Shown here piece after piece: positions 1 through 8,298 of a stretch of DNA of 33,524 nucleotides. The notes under the pieces were generated by a model, which had not been told where the DNA came from, made no database searches, and saw only the letters and a program-made list of their open reading frames with translations. The first letter of the stretch is position 1. Each line of letters begins with the position of its first letter. This DNA comes from Rhodobacterales bacterium HKCCSP123 (GTDB lineage Bacteria > Pseudomonadota > Alphaproteobacteria > Rhodobacterales > Rhodobacteraceae): contig WVSO01000032.1 in assembly GCA_015689745.1 (NCBI GenBank), forward strand, positions 1-33,524, given 5' to 3'. Both the position numbers and the translations under genes were made by a program.

Positions 1-2
1 GG

Positions 3-542
3 GGCGGGCGGATCGCCGCGGAGCCGTCGCACGGCCCGGCGGTCGAGGTCTGGGCAACCGGCGCCGCCGGTCTCGAGGAGCTGACGCAAGCCCGCGGGCG
101 GCTGGTGGGCATGGGCGTGAAGGGCCAGGCCGCGCTGCTGCGGGCCGATCTGCGCGACGCGCCGCAGCTCTTCGCCGAGGCGCTGCATATCGTGCCGCAC
201 GCGGACGGGACCACGGCCATCGGCTCCACCACCGAGCGCGACTACGCCGATCCCACTTCGACCGATTCCCAGCTCGACACGCTGGTCGACACCGCCCGCC
301 GCCTTTGCCCGGCCCTGCGCGACGCGCCGGTGATCGAGCGTTGGGCGGGCTTGCGCCCGCGCAGCCGCTCGCGCGCGCCGATGCTGGGGGCGCATCCGCT
401 GCGCCCCGGCGCGTTCATCGCCAATGGCGGCTTCAAGATCGGCTTCGGCATGGCACCGGGCATCGCGACCATGATGGCCGACCTGGTCCTAGAGGGCACC
501 GACCGCATCCCCGAAGCCTTCCGCCCCGAGGCGAGCCTCTAG
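3..542 (+). CDS. FAD-dependent oxidoreductase (DAO/glycine oxidase-like), 3' part
   Basis: The reading frame is open from base 3, so the gene begins upstream of the window and only about the last 179 codons are seen. The visible part resembles the C-terminal half of D-amino-acid/glycine-oxidase type flavoenzymes (DAO family, ThiO-like). A substrate-domain stretch reads GxKGQAALLRAD. It is followed by a return to the FAD domain with the family-typical W-A-G-L-R-P-R-S block (about 340-365), then G-A-F-I-A-N-G-G and K-I-G-F-G-M-A-P near the end, where the flavin dinucleotide fold closes. Such enzymes oxidise amines or amino acids using FAD in the cytoplasm. The substrate cannot be told from this fragment. 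Its stop overlaps the stop of the convergent flavin reductase by four bases. Confidence 0.8.
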   Translation, partial: GGRIAAEPSHGPAVEVWATGAAGLEELTQARGRLVGMGVKGQAALLRADLRDAPQLFAEALHIVPHADGTTAIGSTTERDYADPTSTDSQLDTLVDTARRLCPALRDAPVIERWAGLRPRSRSRAPMLGAHPLRPGAFIANGGFKIGFGMAPGIATMMADLVLEGTDRIPEAFRPEASL

Positions 543-1078
543 GAGGCCGCGCGGCGCAACTCCTCCATCAGCTCTGTCAGGTGATGCTGGTACCGCTCGT
601 TGGTCAGCCGGCCATGGGCGTCGAACTCCTTGTCCGGCGCCGCGACCATCACCTCGGGCCCCGGCAACACGCGCGCCCGGAACGGGGTCATCGCGTGGCG
701 CAGGGTCATCTGCGTCCGCTCGCCGCCCGAACGCCCCCCCGCCGCCGAGAGGATCGCCACCGGCTTGTCGCGCCAGGGACCGCCCCTTGTGCGGCTGACC
801 CAGTCGAGCGCGTTCTTCAGCACGCCCGACATCGCCTTGTTGTACTCGGGCCCCGCGATGACCACGGCGTCGGCGGACTTGATCTGGTCGGCAAGGCGCT
901 GCACCTCGGCCGGGATGCCGTGCTCGTGCTCGAGGTCGCCGTCATAGAGCGGCAGGCGCAAGTCGGCATCGACGAACTCGGCCGGGTCGAAGAGGCGCGC
1001 GGCCTCGAGCATCAGCTTGCGGTTCCACGAGCCTTTCCTGAGCGATCCGCAGATCCCGAGCAGCGTCAAGCTGGACAT
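539..1078 (-). CDS. NADPH-dependent FMN reductase family protein
   Basis: The 179-residue flavodoxin-like protein begins MSSLTLLGICGSLRKGSWNRKL, with the G-S-L-R-x-x-S-x-N phosphate-binding loop of NADPH-dependent FMN reductases. A middle G-P-E-Y-N-K-A-M-S-G-V-L-K-N-A-L-D-W block, which packs against FMN in this family, follows. These enzymes reduce FMN, quinones or azo/chromate compounds with NAD(P)H. The frame is open 39 codons further upstream, but I chose the ATG at 1078 because the conserved beta strand begins right there and a GGAGG ribosome site lies nine bases before it. The gene diverges from the ThDP enzyme gene with about 55 bp between starts, so both promoters must sit in that short gap. 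Confidence 0.88.
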   Translation of the reverse strand: MSSLTLLGICGSLRKGSWNRKLMLEAARLFDPAEFVDADLRLPLYDGDLEHEHGIPAEVQRLADQIKSADAVVIAGPEYNKAMSGVLKNALDWVSRTRGGPWRDKPVAILSAAGGRSGGERTQMTLRHAMTPFRARVLPGPEVMVAAPDKEFDAHGRLTNERYQHHLTELMEELRRAAS

Positions 1079-1133
1079 TCCGTGCACCCTCCGATCAAAA
1101 CCGTTCCGAGGGCATCTATAGCGGGAGGGGACC

Positions 1134-2768
1134 ATGTCCAAACGCCAATCGACCCGGCACGGGGGAAAAATCCTCGCCGACCAGCTGGCGATCAACGGCG
1201 TCCGGCGCGTGTTCTCGGTGCCCGGCGAAAGTTTTCTCGCCGCCCTCGACGGGCTTTACGACCACGAGATCCAGAATGTCGTCTGCCGCCAGGAAGGGGG
1301 CGCGGCCATGATGGCCGAGGCGCATGGCAAGCTGACGGGCAAGCCCGGTGTTCTCTTCGTCACCCGCGGACCGGGGGCGACCAATGCCGCCTCGGGGCTG
1401 CACGTGGCGATGCAGGACAGCACGCCCATGGTTGTCTTCGTGGGCCAGGTCGCGCTGAGGGACCGCGATCGCGGCGCCTTCCAGGAGGTCGATTACCGCC
1501 GCTTCTTCTCGCCGCTGGTGAAATGGGTGGCAGAGGTGGAAACCACCGCCCGGCTGCCCGAATACATCGCCCGCGCCTTCCATGTCGCGCAGTCGGGCCG
1601 TCCCGGCCCCGTGGTGCTGGCCCTGCCCGAAGACGTGCTTTCGGCCGAGGCCGATATCCCCGACCTCGGGCCCGCGAGCCTGCCGCAACAGCCGGTCGAC
1701 CCGGCAACGGCCCATGCGCTGCTCGACCGGCTCCTCGCCCATGAACGCCCGATGATCGTCGCGGGCGGGCCGGGCTGGAGCCCGCGGGCACAGGCGGACC
1801 TGCAGGCGCTGGCCGAGGCGACAGGCCTTCCCGTCGCCGTCACCTTCCGGCGGCAGGATTATGTCGACAACGGCCACCCGAACTACATCGGCGATCTGGG
1901 CGTCGGCATGAACCCGAAGCTGGGCGCGCGCCTGCGCGCGGCCGATGCGCTTCTGATCCTCGGCGCGCGGATGGGCGAGACGGCGACGAACGGCTACACC
2001 CTGCTCGACCCGGCCCAGCCGGGAAAGACGATCCTGCACGTCCACCCCGACCCCGACGAGATCGGCGCGGTCTACCAGCCCACCGCCAGCCTCGCCGCGC
2101 CCGCGCCCGCCGTGCTCGCGGCGTTGCGCGGGGCGAATGGCCGGATCAGGACCCCGGACTGGACGCGCGAGGCGCGCGCCGAGTACGAGGCGTGGCAGGT
2201 GCCGCAGGAAACCCCCGGCGCGGTGAAGATGGAAGAGGTCGTGCGCCTGGTCTCGGACCGTTACGAGGGCCGCGCGCTCTACACCAACGGGGCGGGCAAT
2301 TACGCGGCCTTCCTGCACCGCTACGCGCGCTATCGCGGCTACAGGACGCAAGTGGCCCCCACCTCGGGCTCCATGGGCTACGGGTTGCCGGCCGCGATCG
2401 CGGCCAAGCTCGAACACCCCGGCCGCCCGGTGATCTGCTTTGCAGGCGACGGCTGCCTGCAGATGACCCTGCAGGAGCTGTCGACCGCCCGCCAGTACGG
2501 GGCCGACATCACGGTGATCATCGCCAACAACGGGCGCTACGGCACGATCCGGATGCACCAGGAAAACCACTACCCCGGCCGCGTCTCGGGCACCGAGCTC
2601 TTCAACCCCGATTACGTGCAGCTTGCCGCCAGCTACGGCGGCACCGGCCACCGCATCACCACGATGGATCAGCTCGCCCCCGCGCTGGATGCCGCCGACA
2701 GGGGCGGCCTTCACCTCATCGAGCTGGTCCTCGATCCGAAGATGTTGAGCACCACGAAATCCCTCTGA
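1134..2768 (+). CDS. Thiamine diphosphate-dependent enzyme, acetolactate synthase large-subunit-like
   Basis: The 544-residue protein has the three-domain layout of ThDP decarboxylases/synthases. The N-terminal Pyr domain carries the catalytic glutamate (E54 in C-R-Q-E-G-G-A). A central FAD/nucleotide-like domain follows (about 180-330). The C-terminal PP domain has the ThDP motif G438-D-G followed 25 residues later by N465-N466. It lacks an adjacent small regulatory subunit gene (ilvH) and has leuC rather than ilvC nearby, so it is more likely a catabolic or unassigned homologue (annotated as ThDP-binding or acetolactate-synthase-like) than the main biosynthetic IlvB. That last point is inference. 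A GGGAGGGG ribosome site precedes the ATG. The 3' end faces the mscS-like gene across a hairpin-rich spacer. Confidence 0.88.
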   Translation: MSKRQSTRHGGKILADQLAINGVRRVFSVPGESFLAALDGLYDHEIQNVVCRQEGGAAMMAEAHGKLTGKPGVLFVTRGPGATNAASGLHVAMQDSTPMVVFVGQVALRDRDRGAFQEVDYRRFFSPLVKWVAEVETTARLPEYIARAFHVAQSGRPGPVVLALPEDVLSAEADIPDLGPASLPQQPVDPATAHALLDRLLAHERPMIVAGGPGWSPRAQADLQALAEATGLPVAVTFRRQDYVDNGHPNYIGDLGVGMNPKLGARLRAADALLILGARMGETATNGYTLLDPAQPGKTILHVHPDPDEIGAVYQPTASLAAPAPAVLAALRGANGRIRTPDWTREARAEYEAWQVPQETPGAVKMEEVVRLVSDRYEGRALYTNGAGNYAAFLHRYARYRGYRTQVAPTSGSMGYGLPAAIAAKLEHPGRPVICFAGDGCLQMTLQELSTARQYGADITVIIANNGRYGTIRMHQENHYPGRVSGTELFNPDYVQLAASYGGTGHRITTMDQLAPALDAADRGGLHLIELVLDPKMLSTTKSL

Positions 2769-2800
2769 TCGCATCTTCATCCTTCAAATATGGCGGGGGA

Positions 2801-2840
2801 GTCCCGAAGGGACGGGGGCGGAGCCCCCCGCGCGAAGCGC
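2801..2840. repeat. Cluster of three short palindromes between convergent genes
   Basis: Three consecutive hairpins with three-base loops lie in the spacer between two convergent stops (2768 and 2901). They are GTCCC-GAA-GGGAC (2801-2813), GGGGGC-GGA-GCCCCC (2814-2828) and GCGC-GAA-GCGC (2830-2840). No long U tract follows on either strand, though AAATAAAAA comes just after. They may act as a bidirectional terminator or be a REP-like interspersed element; whether the unit recurs in the genome cannot be seen here. Confidence 0.5.
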
Positions 2841-2900
2841 AAATAAAAACTCACGGAGCGAAGCGACCTCAAGGAAACGCGGCGCAGCCGCTCCTTTGGA

Positions 2901-4262
2901 TCAGTCCAGCGGCGCGGTGCGCAGGCTCGAGCCCTCCAGCACCCGCACCTCGCGCTGCGGGAAGGGGATCGAGATGCCGTGCTCCTTGAACGCGTCCCAG
3001 AGCGCCAGGTAGACATTGCCGCGGATGTTCGTCAGCCCGCCCGTCGGGTCCGTGATCCAGAAGCGCAGGATGTAATCCACGCTCGAGTCGCCGAAACCCA
3101 CGATATGACAGACCGGCGGCCGGTCCGTCAGCACGCGCTTCACGCCCGAGGCCGCCTCGATCGCGATGCGCCGCACCTCGTGCGGGTCATTGTCGTAGGC
3201 GGTGCCGAAGTAGATATCGAGGCGCACGAACTCGTTGGAATGGGACCAGTTCACCACCTGCCCGGTGATCAGGTCCTCGTTCGGGATCAGGTATTCCTTG
3301 CCGTCCCGCGTCACGACGCTCGCGTAGCGTGCCCCAAGCGTGTTGATCCATCCGAAGGTGTCGCCAAGGCTGATGACGTCGCCCGGCTTGATCGACTTGT
3401 CGAGCAGGATGATGACCCCCGACACCAGGTTCGACACCACCTTCTGCAGGCCGAAGCCGAGGCCGACACCGATCGCCCCGGAGAGGACGGCAAGCCCCGT
3501 CAGGTCGATGCCCGTGGCGCGCAGTCCGATGAAGATCGCCGCGCCGTAAAGCGCGGCCTGCATCAGCTTGACGATCAGCACCCGCATCGAGGGCGAGATG
3601 TCCTCGTTGCGCTCGATCCGGGCCGCCGTCGTGCGTGTCACGAGGCGCGCGGCCATCACCAGCGCCGTCACCACGATCACGGCCTGCACCAGCAAGAGCA
3701 GCGACAGCCGCATGTCGCCAAGGTTGAAGCCGATCCCGTCGAGCAGCGACGCCGCCTCGTCGCGCAGGTTCAGGATGGCGAGCGTCACATAGGCCCAGGC
3801 GCCGTAACGCACGAGGGTCCGAAGCACGGGCGAGCGGATGAGCCGCGTGCTCAGCGCCACGAAGAGCCAGGCCGTCGCCAGTTCGGCGAAGATGGTCAGA
3901 AGGTAGGACCGGCTCGGCCATGTCACCTCGCGCATGATCCAGACGACGGTCCAGATCAGGGTCACGAAGAAGATGCCCATCAGCCGACGGTGCATGACGA
4001 CGAGAATGCGCATCCGCCAGGTGGGCCAGCCCTCGCGCGTGGCCATCCAGCGGCGGATGCGGTCCGCGAAGATGCGGCGCAGAAGCCAGGCGAGCGCCAG
4101 AAGTCCCAGGGCGATTGCGACCTGGTAGGCGTTCCAGGGCCTGAGCAGCGTCTCGAGCAGGGTGCTGGCCTGACCGGCCACGTCGCGGCCGATCTCTGTC
4201 AGGGTGTCGACGCCGATGCCGGGTGCGGCCTCGGTCCCCTCGGCTGGGGTATCCGGCTCCAT
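2901..4262 (-). CDS. Mechanosensitive ion channel, MscS family
   Basis: The 453-residue inner-membrane protein has a hydrophobic N-terminal half with several predicted helices (about 45-62, 90-110, 118-137, 150-165, 185-205, 230-250). The MscS core follows. The pore-lining TM3 is rich in Gly/Ala (about 255-285, G-A-I-G-V-G-L-G-F-G-L-Q-K). Next comes the S-I-K-P-G-D-V-I beta-domain signature (about 290-297), and then the cytoplasmic alpha/beta domain. It is larger than E. coli MscS (286 residues) because of the extra N-terminal helices, as in the YbdG/YnaI-like members. Such channels open on membrane tension to release solutes after osmotic downshock. It is transcribed alone, divergent from leuC with about 245 bp between. 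Confidence 0.92.
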   Translation of the reverse strand: MEPDTPAEGTEAAPGIGVDTLTEIGRDVAGQASTLLETLLRPWNAYQVAIALGLLALAWLLRRIFADRIRRWMATREGWPTWRMRILVVMHRRLMGIFFVTLIWTVVWIMREVTWPSRSYLLTIFAELATAWLFVALSTRLIRSPVLRTLVRYGAWAYVTLAILNLRDEAASLLDGIGFNLGDMRLSLLLLVQAVIVVTALVMAARLVTRTTAARIERNEDISPSMRVLIVKLMQAALYGAAIFIGLRATGIDLTGLAVLSGAIGVGLGFGLQKVVSNLVSGVIILLDKSIKPGDVISLGDTFGWINTLGARYASVVTRDGKEYLIPNEDLITGQVVNWSHSNEFVRLDIYFGTAYDNDPHEVRRIAIEAASGVKRVLTDRPPVCHIVGFGDSSVDYILRFWITDPTGGLTNIRGNVYLALWDAFKEHGISIPFPQREVRVLEGSSLRTAPLD

Positions 4263-4365
4263 CTCGGGCCCTATTTGATGATGCGGGGAATCCTAGACGA
4301 TCTGCGGAGCACCGCAAGCGCGAGGCTTGGAATCCCGCGCGACGCGATGTATCTGGCCCGGTGAC

Positions 4366-4506
4366 ATGACCGGGATATTCGACATCGGGGATCGGGCGCG
4401 CCTGCCGTGGCGCTTCTTCGGCGCGCGCCGGTCGCGGCTGGGCGGGCTCTGACGGCGCAATCCCGCCCGAGCCGAACCGAATATCCGACATCAAGGACCT
4501 GAGACG
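4366..4506 (+). promoter_or_regulatory. leuC 5' leader region with inverted repeats
   Basis: The region upstream of leuC holds a 9-bp inverted repeat (GGATATTCG at 4373-4381, CGAATATCC at 4478-4486). Inside it is a GC-rich hairpin formed by GGGCGGG (starting about 4440) and CCCGCCC (about 4462-4468). A 28-codon ORF (ATG at 4366, TGA at 4450-4452) ends inside that hairpin. The layout recalls a leader-peptide attenuator, but its few leucine codons are scattered rather than in a run and there is no U tract, so a regulatory role is only a possibility. Confidence 0.25.
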
Positions 4507-5910
4507 ATGACCGGCAAGACACTCTACGACAAGATCTGGGATGCCCACCTGGTGCACGAGGCCGAGGACGGCACGAGCCTGCTCTACATCGATCGCCACC
4601 TGGTGCACGAGGTCACCAGCCCGCAGGCCTTCGAGGGGCTGCGCATGACGGGCCGTACCGTCCGCGCGCCCGACAAGACCATCGCGGTGCCGGATCATAA
4701 CGTGCCCACCACGGCGGGCCGGGAAAACCCCGACCAGATGCCCGAGGAAAGCCGCATCCAGGTGGCCGCCCTCGACCAGAACGCCAAGGATTTCGGGATC
4801 CATTATTACCCCGTGACCGACGTGCGGCAGGGGATCGTTCACATCGTCGGCCCCGAGCAGGGCTGGACGTTGCCCGGAATGACCGTCGTCTGCGGCGACA
4901 GCCACACCGCGACGCATGGTGCCTTCGGTGCGCTGGCGCATGGCATCGGCACGTCGGAGGTGGAGCATGTGCTGGCCACCCAGACGCTGATCCAGAAGAA
5001 ATCGAAGAACATGAAGGTCGAGATCACCGGCAAGCTTGCGCCGGGTGTGACGGCCAAGGACATCACGCTGTCGGTGATCGGCCACACCGGGACCGCGGGC
5101 GGTACGGGCTACGTGATCGAGTATTGCGGCGAGGCGATCCGCGACCTGTCCATGGAAGGGCGGATGACCGTCTGCAACATGGCGATCGAGGGCGGCGCGC
5201 GCGCGGGCCTGATCGCGCCGGACGAAAAGACCTTCGCCTATGTGCAGGGCCGCCCCCATGCGCCGAAGGGCGCGCAGTGGGAAGCGGCGCTCGCGTGGTG
5301 GAAGACGCTCTATTCCGACGATGACGCACACTGGGACAAGGTCGTCACCATCCGCGGCGAGGATATCGCCCCCGTGGTGACCTGGGGTACCTCGCCCGAG
5401 GACGTGCTGCCGATCACCGCCGCCGTGCCCGCGCCCGAGGATTTCAAGGGCGGCAAGGTCGATGCCGCGAAGCGGTCGCTCGACTACATGGGTCTGACGG
5501 CGGGGACGCCCCTGAAAGACATCGAGATCGACACGGTCTTCATCGGCTCCTGCACCAATGGCCGGATCGAGGACCTGCGTGCCGCCGCCGAGATCCTGAA
5601 GGGCAAGAAGATCGCCGTGAAACGTGCGATGGTCGTGCCGGGTTCGGGCCTCGTCCGCGCGCAGGCCGAGGAAGAGGGGCTGGCCGATATCTTCAAGGAA
5701 GCCGGTTTCGAATGGCGGCTTGCGGGCTGTTCCATGTGCCTTGCGATGAACCCCGACCAGCTTCAGCCGGGCGAACGCTGCGCGGCCACCTCGAACCGCA
5801 ACTTCGAGGGCCGCCAGGGCCGCGGCGGTCGCACGCACCTGATGTCGCCCGCGATGGCGGCCGCGGCGGCGGTGACGGGCCGCCTGACGGATGTCCGCGA
5901 ACTGATGTGA
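4507..5910 (+). CDS. leuC: 3-isopropylmalate dehydratase large subunit
   Basis: The 467-residue protein is full length for LeuC and has the aconitase-family layout. The three 4Fe-4S cluster cysteines are present: C349 in S-C-T-N-G-R, and C408 and C411 in C-S-M-C. H-x-G-D-S-H-T-type active-site sequence is also seen ([14 protein letters not shown]). With LeuD it isomerises 2-isopropylmalate to 3-isopropylmalate in leucine synthesis in the cytoplasm. leuD lies downstream at 9174 on the same strand, separated by four unrelated genes (three of them on the opposite strand), so the two subunits are not in one compact operon. The start follows a spacer containing inverted repeats. Confidence 0.98.
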   Translation: MTGKTLYDKIWDAHLVHEAEDGTSLLYIDRHLVHEVTSPQAFEGLRMTGRTVRAPDKTIAVPDHNVPTTAGRENPDQMPEESRIQVAALDQNAKDFGIHYYPVTDVRQGIVHIVGPEQGWTLPGMTVVCGDSHTATHGAFGALAHGIGTSEVEHVLATQTLIQKKSKNMKVEITGKLAPGVTAKDITLSVIGHTGTAGGTGYVIEYCGEAIRDLSMEGRMTVCNMAIEGGARAGLIAPDEKTFAYVQGRPHAPKGAQWEAALAWWKTLYSDDDAHWDKVVTIRGEDIAPVVTWGTSPEDVLPITAAVPAPEDFKGGKVDAAKRSLDYMGLTAGTPLKDIEIDTVFIGSCTNGRIEDLRAAAEILKGKKIAVKRAMVVPGSGLVRAQAEEEGLADIFKEAGFEWRLAGCSMCLAMNPDQLQPGERCAATSNRNFEGRQGRGGRTHLMSPAMAAAAAVTGRLTDVRELM

Positions 5911-5932
5911 TCCTCGCCGGTGGCCGGGCCCC

Positions 5933-7141
5933 TCAGGGTTCGGCCGCCAGCCTCCGCACCACCGGCACCATCGCGAGACTGAGAGCCGCGCACCAGAGTG
6001 CCATGGTTCCCCCCTGGTCCGGGAAACTGACCCCCCAGTCGATCAGAATGCCGGTGATCCCCGGTCCGATGGCGGTCGAGACGACCATCAGCGCCGTCGC
6101 CATCGCCCGCACCGAGCCCAGGTGCTTCGTGCCGTAGACCGACGGCAGGAGCGTTCCCCATGTCGTGCCCGCCATGCCTTGCGTCACCCCGGTGATACCC
6201 AGCGCCACGATCCACCCCAGGGGCGCATCCGCCGTGCCGATCAGGAAGATCCCCAGCGCCATGGGCAGCACCATCACCGGCAGCAGGCGCTGTGGCCCGA
6301 AGCGGTCGCAGGCCCATCCGGCGGCGAAGGCGGTGGTCACGGTGGCCGTCGCATAGGCGAGGTATCCGGGCGCCATGGCGGTGAGCGTCCATCCCTTCAC
6401 CTCGGAGACATGGACCTGGTGAAAGAAGATCACCGTCCCGATGAAGCCCGGCGTCAGCAGAAGCGGCACCAGCGCCCAGAAAAGCCAGTGGCGCAGCACC
6501 TCGGCCCGTTGCCAGTGGCGCCCGCCGAGGCCCGGCGCGCCGGCGGCCTCTGCACTGCCCTGGGGCGCGCGATCCTGGGCCAGAAGCCAGACCAGGAGCG
6601 GCAGGACAATGAGCAGGATGACGGCGGCAACCACGCCCCAGGACGCGCGCCAGCCCAATGCTGCCAGCATCAGGACGGCGGGCAGCGGCAGCAGCACCTC
6701 GCCCAGCGGATGGCCGAGGTTGGTCAGTGCCATCGCGCGGCCGCGCGTGGCCACGAACCAGCGCGCCATCGCCGTCATCTTGATGTGGCTGAACATCCCC
6801 TGCCCGCAGAAGCGCAGGAGGAAGACCGCGATTCCGAGGGTCCAGACCGACTGACCCAGCGCCATGAGGAGCGCAGCGCCAGCGAAGGCGCCCGCGATCA
6901 TCGGCGCAAGCCGGGAGAGGCGGACGGTGTCCGCCAGCCCTCCGCGCCCCAGCAGCAGCGCGGCCGAGGCGAGGGTGGCGAGCGTGTAGATCAGCCCCCA
7001 GTCGCCGTCCGACAGGCCGTACTCGGCCCGGATCTCGCCCGCGAAGAGCGAGATGAACCAGGTCTGTCCGAAGGACGAGCCGAAGGCGAGCAGCAGGCCC
7101 GTGGCGAGCCAGCGCCGGTTCTCGGCCAGGAAGCGGAGCAT
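5933..7141 (-). CDS. Major facilitator superfamily transporter
   Basis: The 402-residue protein has about twelve hydrophobic segments in two halves joined by a polar loop (about 195-215), the usual MFS architecture and length. After TM2 an L-G-R-G-G-L-A-D-T stretch takes the place of the GxLaDr loop motif, and the equivalent in the second half reads A-G-W-A-C-D-R-F-G-P-Q-R. The substrate cannot be deduced; the general look is of the oxalate/formate-antiporter-like or monocarboxylate-like branch, which is a guess. It starts ten bases after the stop of the HupE/UreJ-like gene on the same strand, so the two are probably co-transcribed. Its 3' end faces leuC. Confidence 0.88.
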   Translation of the reverse strand: MLRFLAENRRWLATGLLLAFGSSFGQTWFISLFAGEIRAEYGLSDGDWGLIYTLATLASAALLLGRGGLADTVRLSRLAPMIAGAFAGAALLMALGQSVWTLGIAVFLLRFCGQGMFSHIKMTAMARWFVATRGRAMALTNLGHPLGEVLLPLPAVLMLAALGWRASWGVVAAVILLIVLPLLVWLLAQDRAPQGSAEAAGAPGLGGRHWQRAEVLRHWLFWALVPLLLTPGFIGTVIFFHQVHVSEVKGWTLTAMAPGYLAYATATVTTAFAAGWACDRFGPQRLLPVMVLPMALGIFLIGTADAPLGWIVALGITGVTQGMAGTTWGTLLPSVYGTKHLGSVRAMATALMVVSTAIGPGITGILIDWGVSFPDQGGTMALWCAALSLAMVPVVRRLAAEP

Positions 7142-7151
7142 CAGGGGGCCG

Positions 7152-8282
7152 TCAGAGGAGGGTGCGTTCCACCACCCAGTACGCGCCCACGGCGGCGATG
7201 GCCAGAGAGGCCGGGATCGCGATGGCCTTTCGGTACCAGCCGCGGTGAAGGAACCACCCCGTCAGCGCGAAGGCCATGGCGATGACGGCAAGCTGGCCGA
7301 ACTCCACCCCGATGTTGAAGCCCACGAGCGCCTGGACGAAGCGGCCCGAGGCGATGCCGTAGTCACCGAGGACACTGGCGAAGCCGAGACCGTGCAGCAG
7401 GCCGAAGCAGAAGACGAGCAGGGTTCGCCCCCGGACATTGCCCCAGCCGAGCGTGTTCTCGACCCCGACATAGACGATGGTGGCCGCGATCAGCGGTTCC
7501 ACGATGCTGGCCGGGACGCTGACCACGCCGGTTGCGGCAAGGGCAAGCGTGATGGTGTGCGCCAGCGTGAAGGCCGATACCTGCCACAGAAGCGGACCCA
7601 TCCGGGTGGCGAAGAAATAAAGGCCGAGCACGAAGAGGATATGGTCGAGCCCCAGCGGGATGATGTGCTCGAACCCCGCCCCGATGTAGCGCAGGAAAAC
7701 GGCCAGCCCGCCCTCGGTCAGGATCTCGGCCCGCGGCAGTGGCGGCGTCAGTTCGCCTGTGCCCAGGAACCCCTCGTAGGCGTCCTCGCCTCCGCCGACC
7801 TGGCGGGGCACGAAGGTGCCGTAACCCGGCGCAAGGCCCAGCCGAACCGGCGCATCGCCCTCCGGAAGGGCGGCCGAGATGGTCAGGATGCTGTCGCGCG
7901 GCAGGTCCAGATCACCGACGGCGGGAATGGCGATCGCGGTGATCTCGGGCGTCAGGCGTTCGCCTGCGACCTCGATCAGGAACCCCCGCGCGATGCGGGT
8001 CCAGTCGGCGCGGAGGGCGGCCTCGAGCGCGTCAGGCTCCATCGCCCGGAAGCGGTCGTAAAGAAAGGCCTCGGGCGCGTCATTCGTGTTTTCGACCGTG
8101 TCGAGGTCGATGCCCGCCAGCAGGGTTTCCAGCGTGATGCGAAGGGTCAGGGTGACCTGCTCGGCCCCCACCTCGACATCCGCGATGGTCGGCCGGATCT
8201 CGTGGGCGCGGGCGGTTGCCGAGATCGTGAGCAGAAGCGCCATTGACAGCGCAAACGCACGGAACAGGATAAACCGGGTCAT
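7152..8282 (-). CDS. HupE/UreJ-like membrane protein
   Basis: The 376-residue protein starts with a Sec signal (MTRFILFRAFALSMALLL..ATARA-HEIRP). An extracytoplasmic beta-rich region of about 170 residues follows, then six or so membrane helices. The helices carry the HupE/UreJ_2 signatures: G-L-D-H-I-L-F-V-L, A-H-T-I-T-L-A-L-A, and F-G-L-L-H-G-L-G-F-A with histidines inside the membrane. Family members are linked to nickel/cobalt handling, but the exact role of this branch is unsettled. The open frame extends 58 codons upstream of the chosen ATG; I chose 8282 because the signal peptide starts there. No good ribosome site is visible. Its start lies only 16 bp from the divergent DUF4198-like gene, and the MFS gene follows after ten bases. 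Confidence 0.8.
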   Translation of the reverse strand: MTRFILFRAFALSMALLLTISATARAHEIRPTIADVEVGAEQVTLTLRITLETLLAGIDLDTVENTNDAPEAFLYDRFRAMEPDALEAALRADWTRIARGFLIEVAGERLTPEITAIAIPAVGDLDLPRDSILTISAALPEGDAPVRLGLAPGYGTFVPRQVGGGEDAYEGFLGTGELTPPLPRAEILTEGGLAVFLRYIGAGFEHIIPLGLDHILFVLGLYFFATRMGPLLWQVSAFTLAHTITLALAATGVVSVPASIVEPLIAATIVYVGVENTLGWGNVRGRTLLVFCFGLLHGLGFASVLGDYGIASGRFVQALVGFNIGVEFGQLAVIAMAFALTGWFLHRGWYRKAIAIPASLAIAAVGAYWVVERTLL

Positions 8283-8298
8283 GAGAAGGGGCCGATCC

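Noticed and set aside
305-1744. Long forward open frame of 479 codons
   Set aside because: It overlaps the oxidoreductase, flavin reductase and ThDP enzyme genes and its product is Arg/Pro/Gly-rich low-complexity typical of shadow frames in GC-rich DNA.
3187-5838. 883-codon minus-strand open frame
   Set aside because: It lies antisense to leuC and out of frame with the mscS-like gene; both of those have clear family motifs and this one has none.
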